From assembly GCF_002953715.1 (NCBI RefSeq), contig NZ_CP025012.1:2170001-2234000 (forward strand): DNA of 64,000 bases, written 5' to 3'. The stretch is from Rhizobium leguminosarum. Its GTDB lineage: Bacteria; Pseudomonadota; Alphaproteobacteria; Rhizobiales; Rhizobiaceae. Every line of letters starts with the position of its first letter. The stretch's first letter is position 1. Positions 26,941 through 36,569 of this stretch are shown one piece after another. The position numbers and the translations under genes were made by a program. The notes under the pieces were generated by a model. That model ran no database searches. It was not told where the DNA came from and worked only from the letters and a program-made list of their open reading frames with translations.

Positions 26941-27618
26941 ATGCCCGAAGTTATTTTCAACGGCCCAGCCGGCCGTCTTGAAGGCCGCTACCAGCCCTCC
27001 AAGGAAAAAAGCGCGCCCATCGCCCTGATTCTGCATCCGCATCCGCAGTTCGGCGGCACGATGAACAATCAGATCGTCTATCAGCTCTTCTACATGTTCC
27101 AGAAGCGCGGGTTCACGACGCTGCGCTTCAATTTCCGGGGCATCGGCCGCAGCCAGGGTGAATTCGACCACGGCGCCGGCGAACTCTCGGATGCCGCCTC
27201 GGCGCTCGACTGGGTGCAGAGCCTGCATCCCGATTCCAAGACCTGTTGGGTCGCCGGCTATTCCTTCGGCTCCTGGATCGGTATGCAGCTCCTGATGCGC
27301 CGGCCGGAGATCGAAGGCTTCATGTCGATCGCGCCGCAGCCGAACACTTACGACTTTTCCTTCCTGGCGCCCTGCCCCTCTTCCGGCCTGATCATCAACG
27401 GCGAGGCCGACAAGGTGGCGCCGGAAAAGGATGTCAACGGCCTTGTGGAGAAACTGAAGACCCAGAAGGGCATCCTCATCACCCACCGCACCGTTGCCAA
27501 CGCCAACCACTTCTTCAATGGCCAGGTGGAAACGCTGATGGGCGAATGCGAGGATTACCTCGACCGTCGCCTCAACGGCGAACTGGTGCCGGAACCGGCC
27601 GCCAAGCGGATTCGCTGA
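26941..27618 (+). CDS. Alpha/beta hydrolase
   Basis: 225 residues from the ATG at 26941 (CGGAG upstream). It has the alpha/beta-hydrolase layout: oxyanion-side ILHPHPQFGGTMNN near residue 28, RGIGRSQGEFDHG near 68, nucleophile elbow AGYSFGSWIGM near 100, acid in INGEADKVAPEKDV near 155 and catalytic His in NANHFFNG near 188. This matches a small bacterial hydrolase family of unknown substrate. It is divergent from the suf operon and shares its regulatory region. Confidence 0.88.
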   Translation: MPEVIFNGPAGRLEGRYQPSKEKSAPIALILHPHPQFGGTMNNQIVYQLFYMFQKRGFTTLRFNFRGIGRSQGEFDHGAGELSDAASALDWVQSLHPDSKTCWVAGYSFGSWIGMQLLMRRPEIEGFMSIAPQPNTYDFSFLAPCPSSGLIINGEADKVAPEKDVNGLVEKLKTQKGILITHRTVANANHFFNGQVETLMGECEDYLDRRLNGELVPEPAAKRIR

Positions 27619-27731
27619 CACCACAAAATCTCGGCCTCATTGACGCCGTGACGGTCCGGAACACCACCGGGCCGGATGTGTCAGAACAGATCACCTATCG
27701 TGTTGCAATGTATGTTGCAGTGCGGTAGGGT

Positions 27732-27763
27732 CCTCGCGATCCTAACAAAAGCGAGGTCCGCAA
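27732..27763 (+). promoter_or_regulatory. Hairpin covering the acyltransferase ribosome binding site
   Basis: CCTCGC at 27732-27737 pairs with GCGAGG at 27751-27756, which contains the Shine-Dalgarno of the gene starting at 27763. Just upstream a 12-bp near-direct repeat (TGTTGCAATGTA, TGTTGCAGTGCG) lies at about 27701-27724. Confidence 0.4.
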
Positions 27764-28938
27764 TGACCAAGTCGTTCGGGGAAGTCCTGGATAAGTATAG
27801 GGGAATTGGTCCGGGGTTCGATTTTCTTCGAATAGGGCTCGCCTTTTCCATCGTATTGACCCATTCCTTTTTGTTAACCGAGAACAATGACTTCATTAGG
27901 GGGTCGGTATTCTGGTTTACTGAATACGCTCTTGTTCCGATGTTCTTCGCTTTGAGCGGATTTCTGATCGCCGGCAGCGCCCAGCGCCTGAGCCTCCGGA
28001 ATTTCCTGATCAACCGAGGCTTGCGCATCGTACCGGCCCTTGCGGTCGATATCGTCGTCTGTTCGTTGATTATCGGGCCGATCATAACGGTCGTTTATCA
28101 CTCCGAATATTTTACCGATCAGCGGTTTTTCAAATACTTCCTGAATATCGTCGGCTGGATCCATTACGAGCTTCCGGGCGTTTTCCAGGATAACCCGAGC
28201 CAGCGGGTCAATGGCGCTCTCTGGACGGTTCCCTGGGAGATCTTCTGCTACATCATCATGTCGTTCCTGATGATCACCGCCATCGTCAAGACGCGCTACA
28301 AGCTGCTTGCGGTGACTATCGCCTACATCGTCATCGGCCTTATCGTGCAGAAGATGCCCTACCTGCTGCCAGGCTCGATCAAGCCGATCGCTCGCTTCCT
28401 GTTCATGAGCCGAGGCTCCCAGCTGATAACGGCCTTCATGATGGGCATCGTCGTCTTTCAGTTCAAAGCGGTTATTCCACATTCCCGCTGGCTGTTCGCC
28501 GCCGCCTGCCTGGTTTGCATCATCGCCATTCTGACCCTGGACAGCCAGGCGACGGAGTCGGTGATGAACCGGCCCCTGGTCATCACCTCTCTCGTTTACA
28601 TCACCGTCTTCGTCGGCCTGTCCGAGGTGCCCATTCCGGCCTTTTTCAGGAAGGGCGACTATTCCTACGGCGTCTATCTCTATCACGACCCGTTTTTGCA
28701 GATCTGGATCAGCTCGTTCCCGTCGGTGTTTCTCTACCCGAAATATGGCGCGCTGGCGCTCTATCTCGTCGGCCTGCCGTCGGCTCTCGCCGTCGCGGTG
28801 CTGTCCTGGCATTTCATCGAGAAGCCGATCCTCGGCCTTCGCAAGAAGTTCTCGTTCATTGCTCAGGTCAGGGGCGTCGAGGATGGCAACCAGGCCGGTC
28901 GCGAATCCAATGTTCGGCCGGTCGCCGTAAAGAGTTAG
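27763..28938 (+). CDS. Membrane acyltransferase (acyltransferase 3 / OafA-like)
   Basis: 391 residues with about ten predicted membrane helices, of the acyltransferase-3 family that adds acetyl or other acyl groups to surface sugars or Nod factors. The diagnostic His is in IVLTHSFLLTE near residue 38, and the FFALSGFLIAGSA region near 62 is typical. VPWEIFCYI lies near 155. The ATG at 27763 follows GAGG. The gene ends four bases into the convergent GNAT gene. The acceptor is unknown. Confidence 0.9.
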   Translation: MTKSFGEVLDKYRGIGPGFDFLRIGLAFSIVLTHSFLLTENNDFIRGSVFWFTEYALVPMFFALSGFLIAGSAQRLSLRNFLINRGLRIVPALAVDIVVCSLIIGPIITVVYHSEYFTDQRFFKYFLNIVGWIHYELPGVFQDNPSQRVNGALWTVPWEIFCYIIMSFLMITAIVKTRYKLLAVTIAYIVIGLIVQKMPYLLPGSIKPIARFLFMSRGSQLITAFMMGIVVFQFKAVIPHSRWLFAAACLVCIIAILTLDSQATESVMNRPLVITSLVYITVFVGLSEVPIPAFFRKGDYSYGVYLYHDPFLQIWISSFPSVFLYPKYGALALYLVGLPSALAVAVLSWHFIEKPILGLRKKFSFIAQVRGVEDGNQAGRESNVRPVAVKS

Positions 28939-29462
28939 GACTTTACCGGCTGCATATTGGCGGTGAGCTCGAAAGCCGTGTCCAGCACTCCATCGATCAG
29001 GATCGGCGCGCGTTCGCGCATGCCGATCTTTCTGAGGACACACTGCGAGGCGATGTTTTCGGGATGCGTGAAGGCGATGAAGCCTTGCGCAAACTGCCTT
29101 TCGAAGAACCAGTCGACCAACGCGGCTGCCGCCTCGGTTGCCAGGCCCTTGCCCCACGCCTCCTCGCGCAGGGAATAACCGAGTTCGAATTGCTCGCTCC
29201 TGAACTTCGAAATGCCCGCGCGACCGACGAAGCTGCCGTCCTCGGCGAGGAGCTTGTATTTGGTCGTGCCGTCGCGCGCCTGCTCCTCGAACCAGCCCCG
29301 CAGCCGCTGCTCAGCCTTCTCAAGGCTCCACGGCGCATTGCCGGACAAATATCGGGTCGTCGCCATCGTCGAATGCAGTTGCTGCACCAGGGGTGCATCG
29401 CCTTCGTCCCACATGACGAAGCTGAGCCGTGGCGTCTTCAATATGACGCTCTGCTCTCTCAT
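28935..29462 (-). CDS. GNAT-family N-acetyltransferase (RimJ/RimL type)
   Basis: 175 residues of the acetyltransferase-3 (RimJ/RimL-like) group. [11 protein letters not shown] near residue 8 is the usual opening. The acetyl-CoA binding region is [20 protein letters not shown] near 98. The downstream [11 protein letters not shown] near 138 is the typical Asn/Ser-x-x-x-x-x-KxG segment. It overlaps anmK upstream by four bases (coupled translation) and the acyltransferase 3' end by four bases. The substrate is unknown. Confidence 0.88.
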   Translation of the reverse strand: MREQSVILKTPRLSFVMWDEGDAPLVQQLHSTMATTRYLSGNAPWSLEKAEQRLRGWFEEQARDGTTKYKLLAEDGSFVGRAGISKFRSEQFELGYSLREEAWGKGLATEAAAALVDWFFERQFAQGFIAFTHPENIASQCVLRKIGMRERAPILIDGVLDTAFELTANMQPVKS

Positions 29463-30577
29463 GGCGTTGCCAGCACCCCGCCGCTGACGGGGGCGTCGAC
29501 CCCCGTCGTGCCGGGAAATGTCAACGGCAGCCCGTCCAGCGACCGGACGGCGAGATAGGCCCAGGCCTCGGCTTCCATCGCATCACCGTCGAAGCCTGCC
29601 TCCTCGGCGCTCAGTACCTTCGAGCCGAACCTTTCGGCCATGACCGAAAATTCCGCCATCAGAGTACCGTTCAGCCGCCCGCCGCCGCAAACGATATAGA
29701 TCGCTGGGGTCTCGGGCAGGAAACCGGCGGATTTGATGATCGAGGCGGCGGCGACATGCGCCAGCGTCCGGGCGCCGTCTTCAAGGCTCGCCTCCTCGGG
29801 CCGAAGCGGCGCGAAATCGCCGCGGTCGAGCGAACGGCGAACATTGCCGCGGAAGAACGGATTGTCCAGGTAGCGCTCCGCGAGGTTGGCCACGACCTTG
29901 CCGCGCCCACCGATCTCGCCGCCGGGATCATAGGTTCTGCCGGTCTGCATCTCCACCCACTGGTCGATCAGCGTGTTGCCCGGACCGCTGTCGAAGGCCG
30001 ATATCCGGCCATCCGTGCCGATAAAGGTGAGGTTGGAGATGCCACCGATATTGACGAAGCACACCGCCTGTCCCTGCTGTTGGAATTTTCCCGCAAGTGC
30101 GGCGTGATAGGCCGGCACCAGTGGTGCTCCCTGCCCGCCATGAACCATGTCGTTGGCACGCATGTCGTAGACCACCGGTATGCCGGTCCGGCGCGCAAGC
30201 TCCGGGCCGTCGCCTATCTGGATCGTCAATCCCTCATCAGGGCGATGAAGCACCGTCTGGCCATGGAAGCCGAGGACATCGACGCCATCGGCAGAAAGCT
30301 CGAAGCGCTCCATGAATGCCGTAACGGCAATTGCATGCCGCAAGGTAAGTTCAAGCTCGATATCGCGAAGCTCAGCGGGTCGTTCGCTCCTGTCGCTCAG
30401 TCGACGCGACAGTTCTAGCGCCCGTTTAAGCAGCCCGCGAAAATCGGCGTCATAGGGCACGCCCATGAATGGCCCGCGCTCGATGAAGCCGCGACCGTCG
30501 GTCCTGATCAGCGCGACGTCGATTCCATCCATCGACGTGCCGCTCATCAGCCCGATCGCGGTCCTGATGACATCCAT
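29459..30577 (-). CDS. anmK: 1,6-anhydro-N-acetylmuramic acid kinase
   Basis: 372 residues from the ATG at 30577, preceded by GGGAGG. It phosphorylates and opens anhydro-MurNAc released in peptidoglycan turnover. The family signature [16 protein letters not shown] is at residues 8-23. [13 protein letters not shown] near 105, [11 protein letters not shown] near 165 and [13 protein letters not shown] near 187 complete the ASKHA-fold phosphate and sugar sites. It is divergent from tyrS and coupled to the GNAT gene. Confidence 0.95.
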   Translation of the reverse strand: MDVIRTAIGLMSGTSMDGIDVALIRTDGRGFIERGPFMGVPYDADFRGLLKRALELSRRLSDRSERPAELRDIELELTLRHAIAVTAFMERFELSADGVDVLGFHGQTVLHRPDEGLTIQIGDGPELARRTGIPVVYDMRANDMVHGGQGAPLVPAYHAALAGKFQQQGQAVCFVNIGGISNLTFIGTDGRISAFDSGPGNTLIDQWVEMQTGRTYDPGGEIGGRGKVVANLAERYLDNPFFRGNVRRSLDRGDFAPLRPEEASLEDGARTLAHVAAASIIKSAGFLPETPAIYIVCGGGRLNGTLMAEFSVMAERFGSKVLSAEEAGFDGDAMEAEAWAYLAVRSLDGLPLTFPGTTGVDAPVSGGVLATP

Positions 30578-30709
30578 GAGGCTTGCCTCCCATGCGATTC
30601 CCGGATGCACTTTTATAAAAACAGTGCTAAACGCGCCGCGACAGATCAACAACAACGAACTTGCGTGAGGCCCACATGGGGTAAGCGCAGACACCAAGAG
30701 ACGAAACCT

Positions 30710-31966
30710 ATGTCAGAGTTCAAGTCCGATTTCCTCCGCACGCTGAAAGAGCGCGGCTTCATTCATCAGGTTTCCGATGAAAGCGGCCTCGATGACCTGT
30801 TCGCCAAGGAAACCGTGACGGCCTATATCGGCTTCGATCCGACGGCGCCCAGCCTGCACGCCGGCTCGCTGATCCAGATCATGATGCTGCACTGGATGCA
30901 GAAGACCGGTCATCGCGCCATCTCGCTGATGGGCGGCGGCACCGGCATGGTCGGCGATCCCTCCTTCAAGGAAGAAGCGCGCCAGCTCATGACCGTGGAT
31001 ACGATCGAAGGCAATATCGCCTCGATCAAGCGCGTCTTCTCCAATTACCTGAACTACGGCGACGGTCCGAAGGACGCGCTGATGATCAACAATGCCGAAT
31101 GGCTGCGCTCGCTGAACTATCTCGAATTCCTGCGCGATGTCGGCAAGCACTTCTCGGTCAACCGCATGCTGTCCTTCGACAGCGTCAAGACGCGTCTCGA
31201 CCGCGAACAGTCCCTGTCCTTCCTGGAATTCAACTACATGATCCTCCAGGCCTATGATTTCGTCGAGCTTGCCAAGCGCTACGATTGCCGCCTGCAGATG
31301 GGCGGTTCGGACCAATGGGGCAATATCGTCAACGGTATCGATCTCGGTCACCGCATGGGGACACCGCAGCTCTATGCGCTGACATCGCCGCTGCTGACGA
31401 CGTCATCCGGCGCCAAGATGGGCAAGTCGGCGACCGGCGCTGTCTGGCTGAACGCCGACATGCTCTCAGCCTATGATTTCTGGCAATACTGGCGCAACAC
31501 CGAAGATGCCGACGTCTCGCGCTTCCTGAAGCTCTACACCACGCTGCCGATGGATGAAATCGCCCGTCTCTCGGCACTCGGCGGTTCGGAGATCAACGAA
31601 GTCAAGAAGATCCTTGCGACTGAGGTAACGGCGATCCTGCACGGCCGCCAGGCCGCTGAACAGGCTGCCGAAACGGCGCGCAAGACCTTCGAGGAAGGCG
31701 GCCTCTCGGAAAACCTCCCGTCGGTGGACGTGCCCGCCTCCGAGCTCGACGCTGGCATCGGCCTGCTGTCGCTGATCGTTCGTGCCGGCCTTGCCTCATC
31801 GAATGGCGAAGCTCGCCGTCACGTCCAGGGCGGCGCCGTCCGCATCAACGACGAGGCAGTCAGCGACGAACGCAAGATGATCGGCAGCGGCGAAATCACC
31901 GCCGACGGCATCATCAAGCTCTCACTCGGCAAGAAGAAACACATCCTGATCCGCCGCGCGGCGTAA
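30710..31966 (+). CDS. tyrS: Tyrosyl-tRNA synthetase
   Basis: 418 residues, class I aminoacyl-tRNA synthetase. The HIGH-equivalent is [11 protein letters not shown] near residue 43 and the KMSKS-equivalent is [13 protein letters not shown] near 234. [15 protein letters not shown] near 196 binds tyrosine. A C-terminal S4 RNA-binding domain (about 352-418) ends the protein. AAGAGACG precedes the ATG. It is transcribed alone and followed by a strong terminator. Confidence 0.97.
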   Translation: MSEFKSDFLRTLKERGFIHQVSDESGLDDLFAKETVTAYIGFDPTAPSLHAGSLIQIMMLHWMQKTGHRAISLMGGGTGMVGDPSFKEEARQLMTVDTIEGNIASIKRVFSNYLNYGDGPKDALMINNAEWLRSLNYLEFLRDVGKHFSVNRMLSFDSVKTRLDREQSLSFLEFNYMILQAYDFVELAKRYDCRLQMGGSDQWGNIVNGIDLGHRMGTPQLYALTSPLLTTSSGAKMGKSATGAVWLNADMLSAYDFWQYWRNTEDADVSRFLKLYTTLPMDEIARLSALGGSEINEVKKILATEVTAILHGRQAAEQAAETARKTFEEGGLSENLPSVDVPASELDAGIGLLSLIVRAGLASSNGEARRHVQGGAVRINDEAVSDERKMIGSGEITADGIIKLSLGKKKHILIRRAA

Positions 31967-31992
31967 GCGGCTTTACATCAAAACAGATACCA

Positions 31993-32020
31993 AAGCCGGC
32001 GCCCGCGCCGGCTTTTTTCT
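31993..32020 (+). terminator. Rho-independent terminator of tyrS
   Basis: AAGCCGGCGC and GCGCCGGCTT form a GC-rich stem with a tiny loop, followed by a TTTTTTCTTT tract. Confidence 0.92.
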
Positions 32021-32028
32021 TTGCCTCA

Positions 32029-32349
32029 CTATTCGGGTCGGCGAGCAAGATCATTCAGCTCCCCGCCGGTATTCCGCGTCACCTCGTTTGGTCTCTCGGA
32101 GAAGATAGCCGGCGGATCGATGCTTGAAGCGGGCGTCACGCGCGACCACCAACTGATCGAGAAGATCGGCGGCGTCATCATCGCGTCGAGGGGAACCATG
32201 AGGACGTGGTCGGAACGGATGATCGCCTCTTGCGATTTCAGCCGCACGACCTTTTCCGCGGCAAGCGAAGCGTCGGTAATTGTCACAGCCATCATGGCGG
32301 CCGATGCGAAAGAAACTGTCCGGGCGCACTGCATCGCATCCTCCGACAT
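32029..32349 (-). CDS. Putative small secreted protein
   Basis: 106 residues from the ATG at 32349. The N-terminus (ARTVSFASAAMMAVTITDASLA) looks like a signal peptide with cleavage near Ala30. The rest has no recognisable motif. An AT-rich, promoter-like stretch with TATAGT and AAAATAGAC lies at about 32378-32415 upstream. The frame extends further upstream to 32505, but the signal peptide favours this start. It may be a species-specific gene or a spurious frame. Confidence 0.4.
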   Translation of the reverse strand: MSEDAMQCARTVSFASAAMMAVTITDASLAAEKVVRLKSQEAIIRSDHVLMVPLDAMMTPPIFSISWWSRVTPASSIDPPAIFSERPNEVTRNTGGELNDLARRPE

Positions 32350-32571
32350 TGCACCGGCCGTTGCTTCCTCGCCGGGACAATATAGTACATCAGATTTCCC
32401 TAAAATAGACAAAGAATCAATGTTGGACTTCTCAGGATAGGTCGGAATTGGCCTTGCCGAGAACGAACCTGCGCATTTCTCTGCTGCGACCCGGCGACAA
32501 GTCACACACCGGACGCTTTGTCGGAACCTTTTGCACCTGCCGGGATTTGCGACCTCCCGGCTTCACCTGCC

Positions 32572-35500
32572 TCACTGGAACTCAAAGATCTGCCGGAAAA
32601 CACCCGGCGCGATGATCGACAGCGGGTTGATCTGCAGGTTCGGCTGGTCGAACTTGCCCGTCAGCTTGAAGGTGATGCCGATCAGGCCGCGGTCGCTGCC
32701 ATTGCCGAGAATGACGCCGATCAGCGGCAGTTCGGCAAAAAGGCGGTTGAGGCCGTAGGCCGGCATGAAGGTGCCGGTCATGTCCATGTTGCCCTTGCGA
32801 TCGCGCACAATGCCTTGGAAGGTTGCGCCGATCTGGTCGCCGCGCAACACGCCGTTCTCGATGCCGACCATGCCATTGCGCGAGACAACACGGGCAAAGC
32901 CGCGCTGGAAGCGCTGCGACGAGGTATCGATATCGCGCTTGACGGCCTCGTTGAGGCTGCGCTGCTCACTTCCAACAGGCGTCGAGACGATCGACCGCAG
33001 GCGTTGTTCGTTGACGATCGCGAAGCGGCGCACGTCGAGCGAGCCGTCCCAGCCGCCCTCCGCCCCCAGCCGGATCGCCAGATTAAGCAGCCCGCCCTGC
33101 ATGTGCTGATAGAGATCGGCGAAACGCGATATCGCCCCGGCATCGCCGCTGGTGATGTTGATGACGCCGCCGTCCTTCATCTGGCTGACCACGGCCTCGC
33201 CGCTGTCGGTAACGGCGGAAAAATTGAGCGCCTGCAGCTTGTCCCCGCGCAGTGATATTTGCGCCTGGAAATTGCTGACCTTCTCGTCGTTGAAGCCGAT
33301 GACGTTTTTCAGCTTGGCGCGCACCGATACTGCGGTATCGCCGGCATCTCCGTTACCATCGCCGTCCGAGCCCGATTTCAACCGCGCGATGACGGGCCGC
33401 GCATCGGCGCTGTCGCCGGAGACCAAGACGTCGAAATTGCCCTTGTTGCGCTTCACCGACAGGGCGAAATCGTCGAGCGAGGAGAGCTTGACGCTATCGA
33501 AATCGGCCGAGATCAGCCCGCCCTTGCCGATATCAAGCGACCCGTTGGCGCCGAAACCGTCGCCCTTCAGTCGGAAGTTCCTGATCTGTGTACTGTCGGC
33601 CGGGCCGGATGTTTCGAATTCGGCCGTAGCGGCGATGCCGCTGCCTTTCGCCCAGCCAATCCAAGGCAGTTCGAGCAGCGACTTGGTGAGGTCGAGCTGG
33701 ACGTCCTGCCGGTCGTCATCGATCCGCGTCAGCACCATCCTCACGCTGCCGCCGACGATGCCGGAAAGCCCGGGTATCAGCTTGTTGCGCTGGTCCTCAG
33801 AGAGCGTCGCGGTGATGACGCGCTGCCGCTCCACGCCTGAGGATGCCTCGACCGGCTCGGTAAGATCGATATCGGCCGGGACGCCGTCGATCTGCGCCTT
33901 GGCGTCGAGCGTGATCCGTTTCGGATTGCCGTTCAGCGTGCCGTCGACATTGCTGATCATCCGGCCGGAATACGGCTTGGCAAGATCGACGTCGGTGAGC
34001 TTCATCGCCGCCGTCCATTCAGCCGGCGGCGGGTTCTGCGAGGAGAGCAGGCCGAAATGCGCCTTCACATTCGCTTCGACCCGCCCCTTGAGATCGTCGG
34101 GCGTAAAGCCGGCGCGCTGCAGCACCCGGATCGGCCTGTAGGTCAGAAGCTCGCCGACGGCGTCCGCCGCACCCGAGACCGTAAGGTCGATATCGGCCAT
34201 CAGCGGCTTGTCGTAGGTGGCGGGCAGGACGAACGTCCCCTGCCCGAGATTGACGGATCGGCCGGAAGGGAAATAGGAGGTGCCGCTCTTGAATGCGATC
34301 GTGGCAACAGGCCCCATCAGGTCGAAATGCGCCGCCGTGTCGCGGATCGGCGGAATGTCGCCGGCGACGTTCATCCGCGCGCCCGTGACGTCGAAGGCGA
34401 TGCGGATCTGGTTGGCGTCGAGCTTCAACCCCTTGCCGCCGGCCGCCTCGTCCAACCTGCCAGAGGGAATGAAAACGGAAATGGCGGCGTCGGTGACGGT
34501 GCCGCCGAAGAGATTGCCGTGCACCCAATTGCGCACCTTGGGCGCCATCCAGAACGGCCAGAGCTGCTTGATCGCCGTCGTCTCTAGCTTCGCCGACTGG
34601 CCGGCGAAGCTGAACTCCGGCGATTTGTTGCCGAGCTTGACATCAAGCGATCCGTAAAGCGCGCCGAGCGGGCTGGAGACGGTCATGTTGGGAAACCGGA
34701 ATTCCCGCTCAGTGACCATATAACGCCCGGTCGCCTGGATATCGAAGGAAAGCGGCTGCTCGCCGGAGCCGCCGGGTGCTGCCGTGGCGCCGCTGACAAG
34801 CAGGTCGATGCCGAAGCCTTTGCCTGCCTGCGGGTCGAGCTTGTCGAGATCGATCAGCGCGCCGTTGATGGGAAGCGTGGTCGCGCCGAATCGGGCGTTT
34901 GACCTGGCGATCTCGAGCGTCTGCTTGGAGAAATCATAGACGAGATTGATTTGCCCGCCCGACAGCTCCTGCGGATCGCCATCCGCATAGATCTGGCCGG
35001 GATCGATGTCGATCGTCGCCGCAAGCGCCGGCGGCACCCCATCGCGCGCTCTGGTGGCCGACACTGTCAGGTCGGCAAAGGCGCTGAGCCCCTGCCGGAT
35101 CACGCCCTGATCGTTGCGTTTCAGCGCAAAGGGCGTGAGGTCGGCATGCTTGAGCGCCGCCACGACCTTCGATATGTGGCCGTCTTCCTTCTCGGCCAGC
35201 ACGTCGAGCTCCGCCACCTCGCCGTTGAGCGCGACTTCGCCGGTCAATTGCAGCGAGGACGGGCCGGCATGGGCAAAGACGAGATTGTCGATGACAAGCG
35301 ACAGCGGACCGTTGGCGGTATCGGCAAGCTTGATGTCGATGCCGGAGATGCGCACCGAATTGGTCGAGCCCCGCGTCACGATGCTGTCGAACATGTCGAA
35401 CTGCGAGAAGATCTTCTCCATCGCCCCCGGTACGGCGTCGATGCGCAGATCGTCGAGCTTGACGGGATTGCCGGAGGGCAGAAGCGCGGTATCGAGCGCG

Positions 35501-35970
35501 ATATCCTCCGCTTCGATGTCCGCGACGGCAATGCGGCCGCGGAAAAGCTGCAGCGGATCGAGCCCCAGGCGCACCGAACCCGTCGTCGACAGGTGCTGGC
35601 CGCTCTCCTGGTCGATCATGTTGACGTTGCGCGCTTCAAGCGCCAGCCGAAAGTCCGAAGTGAAGCGGATGACGGTGGAGCCGACCTCGGCGCGGTAGCG
35701 CGGTCCGGCCACGCCATTCAGCGCCGCCTGAGCCTGCTGCGACAGCGGCTTGTCGAACATGCCGCTCTCGACGGTGAAAACGATGCCAGCGAGAATAAGG
35801 AGAATCAGTCCCAGGAATCCACAGGTCAGCTTCGCCGTGCGGCGCATCGGCGAACGCGGCGGCGGGCAATGAACGATGATCGGATCCTCGGCCTGGGCGG
35901 ACGGCAAGCGGTCCAGCGCAACGATGTCCTTCTTGCGAAACGTGACCTTTTCGCCGCGGATGGCTGACAT
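32572..35970 (-). CDS. Large AsmA/YhdP-like envelope protein (DUF3971)
   Basis: 1132 residues from the ATG at 35970, with GAGG upstream; the frame is open to 36036. One N-terminal membrane helix (LTCGFLGLILLILAGIVF, about residues 48-66) leads into a long beta-rich periplasmic region. The C-terminal AsmA-like part has MTGTFMPAYGLNRLF and GLIGITFKLTGKFDQPNLQINPLS. Such proteins are thought to form bridges for phospholipid movement to the outer membrane. It stands alone and is divergent from bcp. Confidence 0.88.
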   Translation of the reverse strand: MSAIRGEKVTFRKKDIVALDRLPSAQAEDPIIVHCPPPRSPMRRTAKLTCGFLGLILLILAGIVFTVESGMFDKPLSQQAQAALNGVAGPRYRAEVGSTVIRFTSDFRLALEARNVNMIDQESGQHLSTTGSVRLGLDPLQLFRGRIAVADIEAEDIALDTALLPSGNPVKLDDLRIDAVPGAMEKIFSQFDMFDSIVTRGSTNSVRISGIDIKLADTANGPLSLVIDNLVFAHAGPSSLQLTGEVALNGEVAELDVLAEKEDGHISKVVAALKHADLTPFALKRNDQGVIRQGLSAFADLTVSATRARDGVPPALAATIDIDPGQIYADGDPQELSGGQINLVYDFSKQTLEIARSNARFGATTLPINGALIDLDKLDPQAGKGFGIDLLVSGATAAPGGSGEQPLSFDIQATGRYMVTEREFRFPNMTVSSPLGALYGSLDVKLGNKSPEFSFAGQSAKLETTAIKQLWPFWMAPKVRNWVHGNLFGGTVTDAAISVFIPSGRLDEAAGGKGLKLDANQIRIAFDVTGARMNVAGDIPPIRDTAAHFDLMGPVATIAFKSGTSYFPSGRSVNLGQGTFVLPATYDKPLMADIDLTVSGAADAVGELLTYRPIRVLQRAGFTPDDLKGRVEANVKAHFGLLSSQNPPPAEWTAAMKLTDVDLAKPYSGRMISNVDGTLNGNPKRITLDAKAQIDGVPADIDLTEPVEASSGVERQRVITATLSEDQRNKLIPGLSGIVGGSVRMVLTRIDDDRQDVQLDLTKSLLELPWIGWAKGSGIAATAEFETSGPADSTQIRNFRLKGDGFGANGSLDIGKGGLISADFDSVKLSSLDDFALSVKRNKGNFDVLVSGDSADARPVIARLKSGSDGDGNGDAGDTAVSVRAKLKNVIGFNDEKVSNFQAQISLRGDKLQALNFSAVTDSGEAVVSQMKDGGVINITSGDAGAISRFADLYQHMQGGLLNLAIRLGAEGGWDGSLDVRRFAIVNEQRLRSIVSTPVGSEQRSLNEAVKRDIDTSSQRFQRGFARVVSRNGMVGIENGVLRGDQIGATFQGIVRDRKGNMDMTGTFMPAYGLNRLFAELPLIGVILGNGSDRGLIGITFKLTGKFDQPNLQINPLSIIAPGVFRQIFEFQ

Positions 35971-36095
35971 GCGCCCTCGGGCTCTCCCTTTAAGTGAAGA
36001 ATTGAACCCGGCCATGCTGGACGGGTATCCGTCCACTATATAATTCGGGGAGAGAAAGTGTCATCCACAAACCCGGCAAAAGAAAGGTTTTCCCA

Positions 36096-36569
36096 ATGGC
36101 GGTTCCCGGCATCGGCGTCTCGGCCCCCGATTTCAACCTTCCCCGCGACGGCGGCGGCCGCGTCTCGCTGGCCGAATTCCACGGCAGACCGCTCGTGCTG
36201 TTCTTTTATCCCAAGGACGATACGACGGGCTGCACCGCCGAATCATTGGCTTTCACCGCGTTAGCAAGCGAGTTCGAGGCAGCCGGTGCTGCCGTCATCG
36301 GCATGTCGCCCGATTCGGCCGCCTGCCATGACAAGTTCATCAAGAAGCACCGTCTTTCGGTGGCGCTCGCCTCGGACGAGGAAAAGACGACGCTGCAGGC
36401 CTATGGCGTCTGGAAGGAAAAGAGCATGTACGGCCGCAACTTCATGGGCGTCGAGCGTACCACCTTCCTCATCCGCCAGGACGGCACCATCGCCACGATC
36501 TGGCAGAAGGTGAAGGTGCAGGGCCATGCCGAAACCGTGCTCGAGGCCGTGAGGAACCTGGCCGCGTGA
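36096..36569 (+). CDS. bcp: Thioredoxin-dependent peroxiredoxin (BCP/PrxQ)
   Basis: 157 residues. Peroxidatic Cys is in YPKDDTTGCTAESLAF near residue 46; the BCP resolving Cys five residues later is replaced by Leu. Thus this may act as a 1-Cys enzyme or use another Cys (SAACHDKF near 77). RTTFLIRQDGTI near 120 is the typical ending. It reduces hydroperoxides in the cytoplasm. Its stop overlaps the GTG of the ferritin-like gene (GTGA). Confidence 0.92.
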   Translation: MAVPGIGVSAPDFNLPRDGGGRVSLAEFHGRPLVLFFYPKDDTTGCTAESLAFTALASEFEAAGAAVIGMSPDSAACHDKFIKKHRLSVALASDEEKTTLQAYGVWKEKSMYGRNFMGVERTTFLIRQDGTIATIWQKVKVQGHAETVLEAVRNLAA

